From assembly GCF_020829445.1 (NCBI RefSeq), contig NZ_JAIVFV010000066.1, positions 1 to 35,104 of the forward strand: 35,104 bases of DNA, in the 5' to 3' direction. Shown here piece by piece: positions 15,645-23,679 of the stretch. The DNA is from Nostoc sp. CHAB 5836 (GTDB lineage Bacteria > Cyanobacteriota > Cyanobacteriia > Cyanobacteriales > Nostocaceae). Numbering within the stretch: position 1 is the first letter of the stretch; each line of letters starts with the position of its first letter. Made by a program: the position numbers and the translations under genes. The notes under the pieces are model-generated. The model saw only the letters and a list, made by a program, of their open reading frames with translations. It ran no database searches and was not told the DNA's origin.

Positions 15645-15903
15645 AAGCTTTGCGTTCCTTACGGATAGCTGGACGGGCACTAATTAAGCGCGTGGTGCCT
15701 GCACGGTCAGTATAAGCGACAACTAGTAATCGCCCTTTGGCTGATTCTCCCATAATAATGAAACGTTGCTCTTGAAGGGAGTGTTCTGGATCGGCAAAGG
15801 TTAAAAACAGCGGATCGTCAAACACAGAAGTAGCTTCATCAAAAGAAACATTATGCTTGGCAAGGTTGCTTCTGGCTTTTTCTTCGTCCCAATCAAATAG
15901 CAT
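15628..15903 (-). CDS. brnT: BrnT-type ribonuclease toxin
   Basis: 91 residues starting MLFDWDEEKARSNLAKHNVS, the hallmark N-terminus of BrnT, followed by FDEATSVFDDP, RFIIMGESAKGRLLVVAYTD and the C-terminal RLISARPAIRKERKAYE, all conserved in the family. BrnT is a RelE-like ribonuclease that stalls translation until bound by BrnA. The start at 15903 is chosen because a ribosome binding site (TTAGGA) sits just upstream and because the family begins at FDWDE; five extra residues from 15918 are possible. Toxin-first order is normal for this family, and the antitoxin gene overlaps its end. Confidence 0.87.
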   Translation of the reverse strand: MLFDWDEEKARSNLAKHNVSFDEATSVFDDPLFLTFADPEHSLQEQRFIIMGESAKGRLLVVAYTDRAGTTRLISARPAIRKERKAYESDL

Positions 15904-16077
15904 ATTCCTAATTTGCAACGACTTCTTTTCCCAAGCTTAAACTTTAAGCAACTCCGATGGAGCCTACAATAAAGAGTGTATTCAATCGTAATCAACCTAT
16001 GGCGATCGCAGTTGTTAAACCCTCATCTTGCCTAGCAACTGGTATTCAGCCTTACTTAATCATTTGTGATAAATAAA

Positions 16078-16106
16078 ATCCCTGACTTGTCAAACAAGTC
16101 AGGGAT
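16078..16106 (-). terminator. Intrinsic terminator after the second Uma2 gene
   Basis: ATCCCTGACTTGT (16078-16090) pairs perfectly with ACAAGTCAGGGAT (16094-16106) around a three-base loop. Read on the minus strand the hairpin is followed by a T-rich tract (TTTATTTATC). It lies 33 bp after the stop of the minus-strand gene at 16139. Confidence 0.75.
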
Positions 16107-16138
16107 CAGTGGCTTTCAATTTTTCCTAAAACACTTCA

Positions 16139-16909
16139 TCACACTTCTGGCTCAATCCCCGCCGCCCGCAATTGTGCTGCTAGTCGTTCAGCACGTTGGC
16201 GTTCTTGTTGGGCGCGTTGGCGTTCCTGTTCGGCGCGTTGGCGTTCCTGTTCGGCGCGTTGGCGTTCCTGTTGGGCTAACTCAGAACCCCAAGGTAAAAG
16301 GTTTCCTTGCTCATCCCACCACCGTAACCACTTTCCGGCGCGATTTTCACGAGTACCTTGCCATACCCCAAGGTAAAGATTCATTTCTGATATCCAGTAG
16401 TGTTGATTTTCATTAGGGTCTTGCAAGATGTACTGTTCTGTGGTTTGTAAGCGATACATCTCGAAACTACCACTGTCTGGCTCAAAAATGACGTAGTTTG
16501 GCACTTTTAAGATGCGCTCGTAGAAAAACCATTTTCCTGGGGGATATGTCGCTTTGATAGAATATTCTGTTTCCTGTGTATCGGAAATAAATTCCATCAC
16601 AATTACGGGAATGTCACCCTGTAATTTAGGTGTGTAACTGCGTGTTACTTCTTCTCTACTAACATTAATTTTGGCAATGAAAGCCCAATCAGGCGCTTTA
16701 ATGACCATTTTGTTGTTTAGAGTGGCGCAAATGCCGTAATTGGTTGGAGTTAGGGCATTAACTGAAATTTTTCCGGCTAATTGTAGGCTTTCAGTGAGTG
16801 CAGCAGCTAAGGCTGGTTGATTGATATTGTCCACTGGATCATCTGGGAGTTTGTAATCATCGGGTAGTTTTTCCCAAGTAATTTGGTAGTCTTGGGTGAG
16901 GGTTGTCAT
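16139..16909 (-). CDS. Uma2-family (DUF820) protein with QERQRAE repeat tail
   Basis: 256 residues. The Uma2 core spans about 45-200: IKAPDWAFIAKI (metal-site Asp region), DIPVIVMEFISDTQETEY (conserved Glu), KWFFYERILKVPNYVIFEPD and LYLGVWQGTRENR. The family's usual SP after the Glu strand is replaced by SDT. The C-terminus (about 212-245) is built of seven-residue QERQRAE repeats and would form a coiled coil. The repeats come from a 21-bp DNA repeat at 16190-16278. It is a distant paralog of the gene at 11397. No operon partner is seen; a heptamer array lies 30-170 bp upstream. Confidence 0.83.
   Translation of the reverse strand: MTTLTQDYQITWEKLPDDYKLPDDPVDNINQPALAAALTESLQLAGKISVNALTPTNYGICATLNNKMVIKAPDWAFIAKINVSREEVTRSYTPKLQGDIPVIVMEFISDTQETEYSIKATYPPGKWFFYERILKVPNYVIFEPDSGSFEMYRLQTTEQYILQDPNENQHYWISEMNLYLGVWQGTRENRAGKWLRWWDEQGNLLPWGSELAQQERQRAEQERQRAEQERQRAQQERQRAERLAAQLRAAGIEPEV
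16190..16278 (-). repeat. 21-bp tandem repeat inside the Uma2 gene
   Basis: About four units of GCGTTGGCGTTCCTGTTCGGC-type sequence, in frame, encode the QERQRAE heptads. Unit length of 21 bp keeps the coiled-coil register whatever the copy number. Confidence 0.8.
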
Positions 16910-16943
16910 GATGGGTTTTCCTTTGGTGTGTAAAAAGGACTGT

Positions 16944-17083
16944 TGAGTTAGGAGTTAGGAGTTAGGAGTTAGGAGTTAGGAGTTAGGAGTTAGGAGTTAG
17001 GAGTTAGGAGTTAGGAGTTAGGAGTTAGGAGTTAGGAGTTAGGAGTTAGGAGTTTGGAGTTTGGAGTTTGGAGTTTGGAGTTA
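16944..17083. repeat. Heptamer tandem array GAGTTAG/GAGTTTG
   Basis: About fifteen near-perfect GAGTTAG units are followed by four to five GAGTTTG units. Array of the short tandemly repeated kind known in heterocystous cyanobacteria. It lies in the gap between the start of the Uma2 gene and the end of radA. Confidence 0.92.
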
Positions 17084-17086
17084 TTC

Positions 17087-17143
17087 TCCCTCATCCCCCT
17101 CATCCCCCTCATCCCCCTCATCCCCCTCATCCCCCTCATCATC
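17087..17143. repeat. 9-bp tandem array CTCATCCCC running to the radA stop
   Basis: About six units of CTCATCCCC follow the heptamer array directly and end within a few bases of the radA stop codon. The same word family occurs after rpaB (19620-19694) and inside lysA (27195-27370). Confidence 0.88.
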
Positions 17144-17144
17144 C

Positions 17145-18671
17145 TTACTGATCTTCATCGGGTTCTAAATCGTCTGCTGTTAGTTCCTGATGCGGAATGG
17201 CGGCGATAATCGCATCTATGACTTTAGATACTGGTAAAATCTCGATATTCAGGTCGGGAAATTTCGTCCCTTTTGGCACGATCGCTCGTTTAAATCCCAA
17301 CTTAGCAGCTTCTTTTAACCGCAGTTCCATTTGGGAAACCGATCGCACTTGTCCGCCTAACCCAACTTCACCGATTAATACTGTACCGGGATCAACTATG
17401 CGATCGCGGAAACTAGCTACAATGGCGATCGCAATTCCTAAATCTACCGCCGGTTCTTCTACATTCAACCCACCCGCAGAAGCAACGTAAGAATCTAATT
17501 TGGACATGGGAATTCCCACCCGTTTTTCTAAGACGGCGAGAATTTGCACCAAGCGGTTGTAATCTACGCCAGTACCAGCCCGCCGGGGAGAAGGGTAGCT
17601 GGTGGGACTCACCAAAGCTTGCAGCTCAACAACTATGGGGCGAGTGCCTTCGCAAGCCACGACAATGGCAGTACCAGGAGCCGGATCGTCACGGTTGCCT
17701 AAAAATAGCTCTGAGGGGTTGGAGACTTCCCTTAGTCCCTCGGCCACCATTTCAAAGATGCCGATTTCGTGAGTTGCGCCGAAGCGGTTTTTCACTGTCC
17801 GTAATAACCGATGGGAGGCAAAGCGATCGCCTTCAAAATACAACACCGTATCGACTAAATGTTCTAAAACTTTTGGCCCGGCGATCGCTCCTTCTTTGGT
17901 AACGTGTCCCACAATCAGCATAGTGACATCTTCGTGCTTCGCCACCTTCATCAATGCTGCTGTACATTCCCGTACCTGAGCTACCGAGCCTGGTGCAGAA
18001 GTCAACGCCGGGAAAAACACCGTTTGGATACTATCAATCACCGCCACGTTTGGCTTGAGAGAGTCTATTTCCCGTAAAATTTCTTCTAAATCTGTTTCTG
18101 GCAGTACATATAAATCTGCACCTATACTCTCAGGGTCTATGGGAAGTGTAGGATCTACTATTACTGTTAGCTTCTCCTCATTCACCACACTTAGGGTTTT
18201 TGATACTCCCAAACGGGAAGCTCGTAATTTTACCTGCTGTCCCGATTCTTCACCAGTTACGTAAAGGATGCGATATTTCTGTGCTAATTGATTTGATACT
18301 TGCAGTAATAAAGTTGATTTACCAATACCCGGATCACCACCAATCAGCACCATAGAGCCAGGGACAACTCCACCCCCAAGTACCCGATCCAATTCTCCAT
18401 AACCAGACTCCCATCGGGCGATTTGGCGATCAGTAATTTGATCAAATGTTAAAGAGGCTCTTGCTTTCGCTGGTTTAGCGTGAGATTTGCCATTGCCTTG
18501 AGTTGATTGCCAACTACTCACTCCTCCCCGACTGGGTACATCTACTGAAGATTGAATAGAAATTTGTTCTTCTAGAGAGTTGTAAGTGCCGCAAGCTGGA
18601 CATTTACCAAACCACTGGGGCGATTCTGCCCCACATTCGTTACAAACGTAAAATGTTTTTGGCTTTGCCAT
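17145..18671 (-). CDS. radA: DNA repair protein RadA (Sms)
   Basis: 508 residues. Features in order: a four-cysteine zinc finger (C10, C13, C24, C27), a RecA-like ATPase with Walker A GGDPGIGKST (111-120), Walker B around NVAVIDSIQT, the RadA-specific KNRFG motif (294-298), and a C-terminal Lon-protease-like domain (GGLNVEEPAVDLGIAIAIVA). RadA is a helicase-like factor that processes recombination intermediates by driving branch migration with RecA. Length and motifs are complete. It is divergent from rpaB with 161 bp between starts. The C-terminus is acidic (LTADDLEPDEDQ) and the stop is followed at once by a tandem array. Confidence 0.96.
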   Translation of the reverse strand: MAKPKTFYVCNECGAESPQWFGKCPACGTYNSLEEQISIQSSVDVPSRGGVSSWQSTQGNGKSHAKPAKARASLTFDQITDRQIARWESGYGELDRVLGGGVVPGSMVLIGGDPGIGKSTLLLQVSNQLAQKYRILYVTGEESGQQVKLRASRLGVSKTLSVVNEEKLTVIVDPTLPIDPESIGADLYVLPETDLEEILREIDSLKPNVAVIDSIQTVFFPALTSAPGSVAQVRECTAALMKVAKHEDVTMLIVGHVTKEGAIAGPKVLEHLVDTVLYFEGDRFASHRLLRTVKNRFGATHEIGIFEMVAEGLREVSNPSELFLGNRDDPAPGTAIVVACEGTRPIVVELQALVSPTSYPSPRRAGTGVDYNRLVQILAVLEKRVGIPMSKLDSYVASAGGLNVEEPAVDLGIAIAIVASFRDRIVDPGTVLIGEVGLGGQVRSVSQMELRLKEAAKLGFKRAIVPKGTKFPDLNIEILPVSKVIDAIIAAIPHQELTADDLEPDEDQ

Positions 18672-18832
18672 TCTTAAATCTTATTAAATAATCTTAATAT
18701 TTACTTAATTATTGAAAAAAACTAAAATCCAATAATAGTAGTTTTTACAGCTTTTTCCAAATAAATTGATGGAATGATATCTTAATACTATGGTATTAAA
18801 AATTAATCATGTAAATTTTTAGTGAAGGAGCG

Positions 18833-19570
18833 TTGAGAAACTTGGAAAGCCATAAAGAAAAAATCTTGGTGGTAGACGACGAAGCCAGCATTCGCCGGAT
18901 TTTGGAAACGCGCCTTTCGATGATTGGCTACGATGTGGTGACGGCTGGGGACGGGGAAGAAGCTTTGGAAACCTTTCGCAAAACTGATCCTGACCTGGTA
19001 GTTTTGGATGTAATGATGCCAAAACTAGACGGCTACGGTGTATGTCAAGAATTACGAAAAGAGTCAGATGTGCCCATTATTATGCTAACAGCCTTGGGTG
19101 ATGTAGCCGATCGCATCACTGGACTAGAATTGGGCGCTGATGACTATGTAGTTAAACCATTTTCCCCCAAAGAGCTAGAAGCCCGAATTCGCTCGGTGTT
19201 GCGGCGGGTAGATAAAACCGGTGGTTCTGGCATTCCCAGTTCTGGGGTAATCCATGTCGCTAATATTAAAATCGATACGAATAAGCGACAAGTCTACAAA
19301 GGCGATGAGCGAATTCGATTGACGGGTATGGAATTCAGCTTGTTAGAGTTGTTAGTCAGTCGCTCTGGAGAAGCTTTTTCTCGTTCGGAAATTTTGCAAG
19401 AAGTTTGGGGTTATACACCAGAACGTCATGTTGACACTCGCGTAGTAGATGTGCATATATCCCGTTTGCGGGCAAAGTTAGAAGATGATCCTAGCAACCC
19501 AGAGTTGATTCTGACAGCGCGGGGTACTGGTTATCTTTTCCAGCGCATTATTGAACCAGGGGAGGAGTGA
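18833..19570 (+). CDS. rpaB: OmpR-family response regulator RpaB
   Basis: 245 residues from the TTG at 18833. Receiver domain (about 10-125): acidic pair DD (15-16), phosphorylation site Asp59 in LVVLDVMMP, and VVKPFSP. OmpR-type winged-helix domain (about 145-240): RLTGMEFSLLELL, EVWGYTPERHVDTRVVDVHI, ARGTGYLF. The overall sequence is characteristic of RpaB (Ycf27), the essential regulator of high-light-responsive and photosystem genes in cyanobacteria, controlled by the kinase NblS. Two TTG starts compete: 18833 lies only 2 bp after GGAG, while 18842 (LESHKEKILVVDDE) fits the usual family N-terminus and is spaced 11 bp from it. The later one may be used. A tandem array starts right at the stop. 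Confidence 0.93.
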   Translation: MRNLESHKEKILVVDDEASIRRILETRLSMIGYDVVTAGDGEEALETFRKTDPDLVVLDVMMPKLDGYGVCQELRKESDVPIIMLTALGDVADRITGLELGADDYVVKPFSPKELEARIRSVLRRVDKTGGSGIPSSGVIHVANIKIDTNKRQVYKGDERIRLTGMEFSLLELLVSRSGEAFSRSEILQEVWGYTPERHVDTRVVDVHISRLRAKLEDDPSNPELILTARGTGYLFQRIIEPGEE

Positions 19571-19694
19571 AGGAGTGAGGGAGTGAGGGAGTGAGGGAGT
19601 GAGGGAGTGAGGGAGTGAGGGAGTGAGGGAGTGAGGGAGATGAGGGAGCAGGGGGAGATGAGGGAGATGAGGGAGATGAGGGAGCAGGGGAGAA
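19564..19694. repeat. Tandem arrays GGAGTGAG and GAGATGAGG beginning at the rpaB stop
   Basis: About eight units of the 8-bp word GGAGTGAG begin at the rpaB stop codon, followed by GGGAGATGA / GGGAGCAGG words. The second part shares words with the lysA insertion. Confidence 0.9.
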
Positions 19695-19724
19695 GAATTA
19701 ATAACCAATGCCCTGTTTGCCCCA

Positions 19725-19785
19725 TGACAAATGACAAATGACAAATGACAAATAACAAATGACAAATGACAAATGACAAATGACA
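19725..19785 (+). repeat. ATGACAA heptamer array reaching the next start codon
   Basis: Eight to nine ATGACAA units (one reads ATAACAA). The final unit provides the ATG and second codon of the gene at 19780. Same heptamer as in the centre of family Y elements. Confidence 0.9.
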
Positions 19786-20439
19786 AAACCTGATCCTAAT
19801 CGAGTTTTGCGGCGTCTACCTATTGTAGTGGGTGGGCTAGGTGCTGTGCTTTTGTTGATTAACCGTTTATTGACACCGGAACTAACCCAATCTCAATCGC
19901 GTGGTGATGTGGTGGGCGTGATTTTGAGTGCGGTGTTAATTTTGATTGGTTTAATTTGGCAGCAAGTTCAGCCGCGATCGCCTGATACTGTAGAGCTAAT
20001 TGGAGAAGAAGGTTTTGTACTCGCAGCAGATTTACCAGATGCCGTGAAAACTGAACTAGCCTGGGCATCTCATTTATTGTTGACTAATACAGTAACGCGA
20101 TCGCTTGTGGTTTTTTATCAAGGAAAAGTTTTGTTACGTCGCGGGATTCTGAGTAATAAATTTGAGGTTGTACCAGGAGTAATCTTAAAACAGGTAATCG
20201 AAAAACAAAAGCCGATTTATCTAGTTGCACTCAAAGTATATCCAGGTAGGTTTGAATTTGATTATTTACCAGAAAATACTCAAGGTGTAATTTGTCAACC
20301 TATTGGTAACCAAGGTGCGCTAATTTTGGGAGCCAATGCTCCTCGCAGTTATACCAAACAAGATGAAAATTGGATTGCCGGCATTGCCGATAAATTAGCC
20401 GTTACTCTTAGCTCGACTTTATCCAACCAAACGACCTAA
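19780..20439 (+). CDS. Cofactor assembly of complex C subunit B (CCB2/CCB4-like)
   Basis: 219 residues beginning MTKPDPNRVLRRLPIVVGGL. Two N-terminal membrane helices (about 13-31 and 44-63) are followed by a soluble domain with a GAF-like alpha/beta appearance, ending DENWIAGIADKLAVTLSSTL. This layout matches the CCB2/CCB4 family, thylakoid membrane proteins that attach the covalent heme of cytochrome b6 in the cytochrome b6f complex. The start codon is the last unit of a heptamer array, so there is no normal ribosome binding site. The family-typical N-terminus TKPDPNRVLRRLP begins right after it, so the start looks genuine. It follows rpaB on the same strand. Confidence 0.78.
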   Translation: MTKPDPNRVLRRLPIVVGGLGAVLLLINRLLTPELTQSQSRGDVVGVILSAVLILIGLIWQQVQPRSPDTVELIGEEGFVLAADLPDAVKTELAWASHLLLTNTVTRSLVVFYQGKVLLRRGILSNKFEVVPGVILKQVIEKQKPIYLVALKVYPGRFEFDYLPENTQGVICQPIGNQGALILGANAPRSYTKQDENWIAGIADKLAVTLSSTLSNQTT

Positions 20440-20536
20440 CCTAAATTTAGCTTGGTCATCTGTCAGAATAAGTCGTAATTTGTAATTATTACCTCAAATT
20501 GGCTTACTCCTATCCATATAGCAACACCCTTGGCTT

Positions 20537-20600
20537 GGCTTTGAATCTTACTCCCATTCCCTAGTAGGGAAGGGGTTGGGGGTTAGGTCTGTATTGCACT
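20537..20600 (-). repeat. Family T element, copy 2 (inverted, partial)
   Basis: Inverted copy of the first 60 bp of the element at 5804: GGCTTTGAATCTTACTCCCA through GGTCTGTATTGCACT. The GC-rich hairpin CCCTAGTAGGG is retained. The rest of the element is absent. Confidence 0.65.
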
Positions 20601-20623
20601 AAGCGTGAGAAGCGCTCTAGTTA

Positions 20624-20716
20624 TAGGACTTACGCAATAACTCTCTGAAACTCTTATTTCTTGGCGTACTTGGCGTACTTGGCGGTTCGTTTTTTCATGA
20701 TTTGGCATAAGTCCTA
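20624..20716 (+). repeat. Family Z element, copy 2
   Basis: Starts TAGGACTTACGCAATAAC and ends TTTGGCATAAGTCCTA, clear inverted repeats. The interior has tandem GGCGTACTT words and GGTTCGTTTTTTCATGATTT, shared with copy 1 at 2715. Confidence 0.65.
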
Positions 20717-20718
20717 AG

Positions 20719-20882
20719 TACAGCTTTGCATTAATTCGTACTGAATTGAGGACTGAAATTTAAACGCATAGGCGCCTCGCCTTCCCGCAGGGTAGGGGCG
20801 CAAAGGGAAGCGCATAGGCGCTTCGCCTTCCCGTAGGGTAGGAACGCAAAGAGAATTCGCTACGAATTAATGAAACGCTGTA
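20719..20882 (-). repeat. Family X element, copy 2 (inverted), with CTAAG duplication
   Basis: Terminal repeats here are the best preserved: TACAGCTTTGCATTAATTCG at the left against the inverse of TACAGCGTTTCATTAATTCG at the right (two mismatches). CTAAG flanks both sides (20714-20718 and 20883-20887). The left flank is the end of family Z copy 2. Confidence 0.85.
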
Positions 20883-20913
20883 CTAAGTTAATTACGAATT
20901 ACAAATTATTAGT

Positions 20914-21828
20914 TCACCAAGAAGTTAAAAAATTCCAACCTTCCTTTTCTTCCGGCGTCTTTTCTTCTTTTTCTTGGGGTTGTTCGGGTGTCTTTAAATT
21001 TGTTTGTTGAATTAAATTATCATACTCTCCTGAATCAACCCATTTTAATAACTCGCCAGCCCTCATAACTACCCAGGAAAGGCCAGATTCTGTATAACTT
21101 AATATTTTTGTTACCTTATCGACAGTATCAAAACTATTGGATGCAAACTCACGGGCTTGGACGAGAAAATCTTCGATTACAGCAGTAGTTAAATATTCCT
21201 CTGGTAAACCCGCGAGTTTCATCAGTGTAGTAGTTGCTACGTCGATATCCTGACAAGCCAGCAAACCAGCCCGATCAGCAGTGAACCTGGCCATCATTCG
21301 CCAATTATACAAACCCAGTTCCATTCCACTAGCTACCAAGCCACCAACCCCCAGTGTGGTACTGCTCAACAAATTTTTCAAAGTTGGCATCACAATTGCC
21401 ATTTGGTGGTAAACCATATGCTGACTCTTAATGCGAGCAACTTCATGTCCGAAAACGTAAAGCAACTCATCTGCGCCAAGCCATTCCATTGCATCTAAAT
21501 TGATCCCCACAAGGGGTTTTTCTACCCCAACAATGTAAGTTTGAATGTGACCTGTGCCTCGAAACAGATATAGTTCAGGAAGTGGAGTAACATCAACAAT
21601 TTGACAGGTTTCGACAAATGTCTGATACAATTCGGGAAAATTACGCGGCGAAATTCTAATTTCACTACCAAGGCTTTGCAGCCTGAGTAAGCGATCGATG
21701 CCGTATTCATTAATTTTTTTGAGTAGCAAGGAGACACCAGGCATATTTTGCAAAGAAGCCAAGGCTTTGCGATCGAAGGGGTGTTCGTAGGCTTCTGAAC
21801 TCAGTCCAGTTAATAATTTTCTCGTCAT
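20914..21828 (-). CDS. M48-like protein with degenerate zinc site
   Basis: 304 residues resembling the M48 (HtpX/Ste24-like) peptidase family: IGINLDAMEWLGADELLYVF-type lead-in (here VGINLD), then GHEVARIKSQH (127-137), a hydrophobic stretch (about 143-172) and RFTADRAGLLACQD (181-194). The family's HExxH is altered: the second zinc-binding His is Arg132. The expected Glu three residues before ADRAG is Arg181. Two of the three zinc ligands therefore appear lost, so catalysis is doubtful. It may be a pseudoprotease with a chaperone or scaffold role. The C-terminus is a charged tail (EQPQEKEEKTPEEKEG). It is divergent from the DUF456 gene. Confidence 0.75.
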   Translation of the reverse strand: MTRKLLTGLSSEAYEHPFDRKALASLQNMPGVSLLLKKINEYGIDRLLRLQSLGSEIRISPRNFPELYQTFVETCQIVDVTPLPELYLFRGTGHIQTYIVGVEKPLVGINLDAMEWLGADELLYVFGHEVARIKSQHMVYHQMAIVMPTLKNLLSSTTLGVGGLVASGMELGLYNWRMMARFTADRAGLLACQDIDVATTTLMKLAGLPEEYLTTAVIEDFLVQAREFASNSFDTVDKVTKILSYTESGLSWVVMRAGELLKWVDSGEYDNLIQQTNLKTPEQPQEKEEKTPEEKEGWNFLTSW

Positions 21829-21963
21829 TAGTTTTGAGTTTTTTCTTAGAAGATTTGGGAAGTTCAGTTAATTAGTACTTTGTCACAATCTTACCCAGAT
21901 AGAATATACAGTAGGGATATACAGACCCGTGCCTGGGAAATTTGTAAATTGACAATTTTATCT

Positions 21964-22482
21964 ATGCAAATTATTTATTGGCTATTAGTTGCCGTAATGG
22001 TTGTGGGTGTTATCGGTGCTGTAGTTCCAGCGATTCCTGGTAGCAGCTTAATTTTAATTGCAATTATTGTCTGGGGAATAGTTAGTAGTTCCTTTGCAGC
22101 TATCAAGATTCCCCTAATTGTGACAATTATAGTTTTATTGCTTAGTGTTGGAGTGGATTTTTTAGCTAGCTATGTGGGAGCAAGACAAGCTGGAGCTAGT
22201 AAGTGGGGGCAAATTGGGGCAATTGTCGGTTTGGTGGTGGGATTTTTGGGACTATTGCCAACCTTACCTTTTGGGGGGCCACTGTTAGGAATTTTACTAG
22301 GGCCGCTTTTGGGAGCAATTATTGGTGAATATCTTTACCGACGTGAATTGGGGTTAGCGGTTAAGGCGGGTATAGGAATTGTAGTCGGGTCTTTGGTGGG
22401 AAATTTGATTCAAGGGTTGTTAGCGATCGCCGCAGTCGTAGTTTTTGTGGTGACAACTTGGCCACAAGTATTTGGCTCTTAG
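21964..22482 (+). CDS. DUF456 membrane protein
   Basis: 172 residues from the ATG at 21964 (MQIIYWLLVAVMVVGVIGAV). An upstream TTG at 21880 would add 28 polar residues and is less likely. The protein consists almost entirely of hydrophobic helices with glycine-rich motifs: VVPAIPGSSLILIAIIVWG, then SVGVDFLASYVGARQAGASKW, GLVVGFLGLLPTLPFGGPLL and GPLLGAIIGEYL. These GxxxG-rich helices and the PG(S)SL and D..A..GA.. motifs are those of DUF456. Function is not established. No operon partner is evident. Confidence 0.82.
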   Translation: MQIIYWLLVAVMVVGVIGAVVPAIPGSSLILIAIIVWGIVSSSFAAIKIPLIVTIIVLLLSVGVDFLASYVGARQAGASKWGQIGAIVGLVVGFLGLLPTLPFGGPLLGILLGPLLGAIIGEYLYRRELGLAVKAGIGIVVGSLVGNLIQGLLAIAAVVVFVVTTWPQVFGS

Positions 22483-22530
22483 CCTTTGCCAAAGATGACA
22501 CATTTTAAACCAGTAATAATAGCTAGCCAG

Positions 22531-22661
22531 TAAGTAGAGCGACGCAAATAAAGCTAACTGGCTAAGGCTGTCATCTGTCATTTGTCCTTGGTCATTTATA
22601 AGGGTTTAAAATGTATTTACGTTTCGTAATATAGTTTGGTTTATTCTTGCCGACTTACTTA
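22531..22661 (-). repeat. Family Y element, copy D (inverted)
   Basis: Inverted relative to the other copies. Read on the minus strand it starts TAAGTAAGTCGGCAAG and contains ATTACGAAACGTAAATAC and CAGCCTTAGCCAGTTAGC. The centre has about three diverged heptamers. It fills the gap between the DUF456 and J-domain genes. Confidence 0.75.
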
Positions 22662-22750
22662 GGCTATTCACTATTGTTCAGATGCTAGACTTACTATCTT
22701 TTCTTCTACCCTCTTCAATTCACAAAGGATTTAAAATATAAAAAATATCT

Positions 22751-23311
22751 TTGAGCAAAGTGACTCAAACAGCCGTGAATCAGAAAGGGGCAATGCCACA
22801 AAGCAGTAAACCAACTTACTACTCCCTGCTAGGACTGCATCCCTCGGCATCGGTAATCGACATTCGTCGCGCTTATCGGCAACTGAGCAAACGTTATCAT
22901 CCTGATACTACAGACTTGCCGACTGCGATCGCCACTCCCAAATTTCAGCAAATCAACGAAGCCTACGCCACCCTTAGCCATCCAGAACGGCGCTTCGGCT
23001 ACGATTTAAAAATTGGCTATTCCCGCTTTGGAGTGATTCAACCACCTCCTGACTTGAATCATCCCGTCTCGCGTTCTCATGATTTCTCAAAATCAGCTTA
23101 CCTCGATGCCAGCGATCGCCCCTTATCATCTGGCGAAATCTTTGCTTTATTTATGCTGGTGTTAACATTTGTAGGTTGCCTGTTATTAGCAGTTGCCATT
23201 GGCTTAACTCGTGGCGAGACTGCTTTCCAAAGCCATTTACTGCAACCAACTGCATCTGTACAACAGCAGATTATTCATGTGTCGCAACCAATTACCCATG
23301 TGGATAATTAA
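22751..23311 (+). CDS. J-domain protein with C-terminal membrane helix
   Basis: 186 residues from TTG at 22751; an ATG at 22793 (MPQSSKPTYYSLLGL) preceded by AAAGGGG is an equally good start and would give 172 residues. Residues about 22-86 are a DnaJ J-domain with the HPD motif (50-52), which stimulates DnaK ATPase. There is no Gly/Phe-rich or zinc region, so it is a type III J-protein. A membrane helix (129-151) near the C-terminus would place the J-domain at a membrane surface to recruit DnaK there. Its tail (160-186) is short and polar. It is followed 52 bp later by the DUF3143 gene, a pairing common in cyanobacteria. Confidence 0.87.
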   Translation: MSKVTQTAVNQKGAMPQSSKPTYYSLLGLHPSASVIDIRRAYRQLSKRYHPDTTDLPTAIATPKFQQINEAYATLSHPERRFGYDLKIGYSRFGVIQPPPDLNHPVSRSHDFSKSAYLDASDRPLSSGEIFALFMLVLTFVGCLLLAVAIGLTRGETAFQSHLLQPTASVQQQIIHVSQPITHVDN

Positions 23312-23363
23312 AAAATCAAAATTTCCTTAATTCAAAATCCCTAATCCCAAATCTAAAATTATT

Positions 23364-23636
23364 ATGCCTCTTCTTCCCTCTGATACCCCCCTATATAATC
23401 ATCCCCTGCCACAAATTGAACAGTGGCTAAAAGAGCAAGGCTGTCAACAAGATGACACACAGAGGCATTGCTGGTACGTGCAGCGCCCTAGTTGGCAAGC
23501 TGAACTATGGCTCGATGTTGAGCAAATCGTAGTGCGATATGTCCAATCTGGGGAAAATGGACAAGATATTCAACGTTCATTTAAGTATTCTCTCAGTCGG
23601 GATGATGTAGAACAAGCCGTGTTTTCTGGGCCGTAA
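23364..23636 (+). CDS. DUF3143 protein
   Basis: 90 residues beginning MPLLPSDTPLYNHPLPQIEQ, followed by WLKEQGCQQD, CWYVQRPSWQAELWLDVEQI and VVRYVQSGENGQDIQRSFKY. This is the DUF3143 family, small soluble proteins of cyanobacteria and plastids with unknown role. It lies directly after the J-domain gene on the same strand and is probably co-transcribed, which suggests a role related to chaperone targeting. Confidence 0.85.
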   Translation: MPLLPSDTPLYNHPLPQIEQWLKEQGCQQDDTQRHCWYVQRPSWQAELWLDVEQIVVRYVQSGENGQDIQRSFKYSLSRDDVEQAVFSGP

Positions 23637-23679
23637 GATCGCTTTTGAGGGAAAAGATCGGGCGATCGCAGGAATAATA

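Larger units (their letters stand above)
20440..20913. other. Repeat-filled gap (T2, Z2, X2)
   Basis: About 470 bp without a gene between convergent genes. Three different elements lie nearly end to end: family T copy 2, family Z copy 2 and family X copy 2, the last inserted at the right end of Z. Confidence 0.65.

Noticed and set aside
16944-17143. CRISPR array
   Set aside because: Units are 7-9 bp and contiguous with no unique spacers; this is simple tandem repetition.
19478-19786. Minus-strand frames of 82 and 102 codons (SFVICHL and LPHSLTPS repeats)
   Set aside because: They are translations of the tandem arrays after rpaB and of the ATGACAA heptamers.
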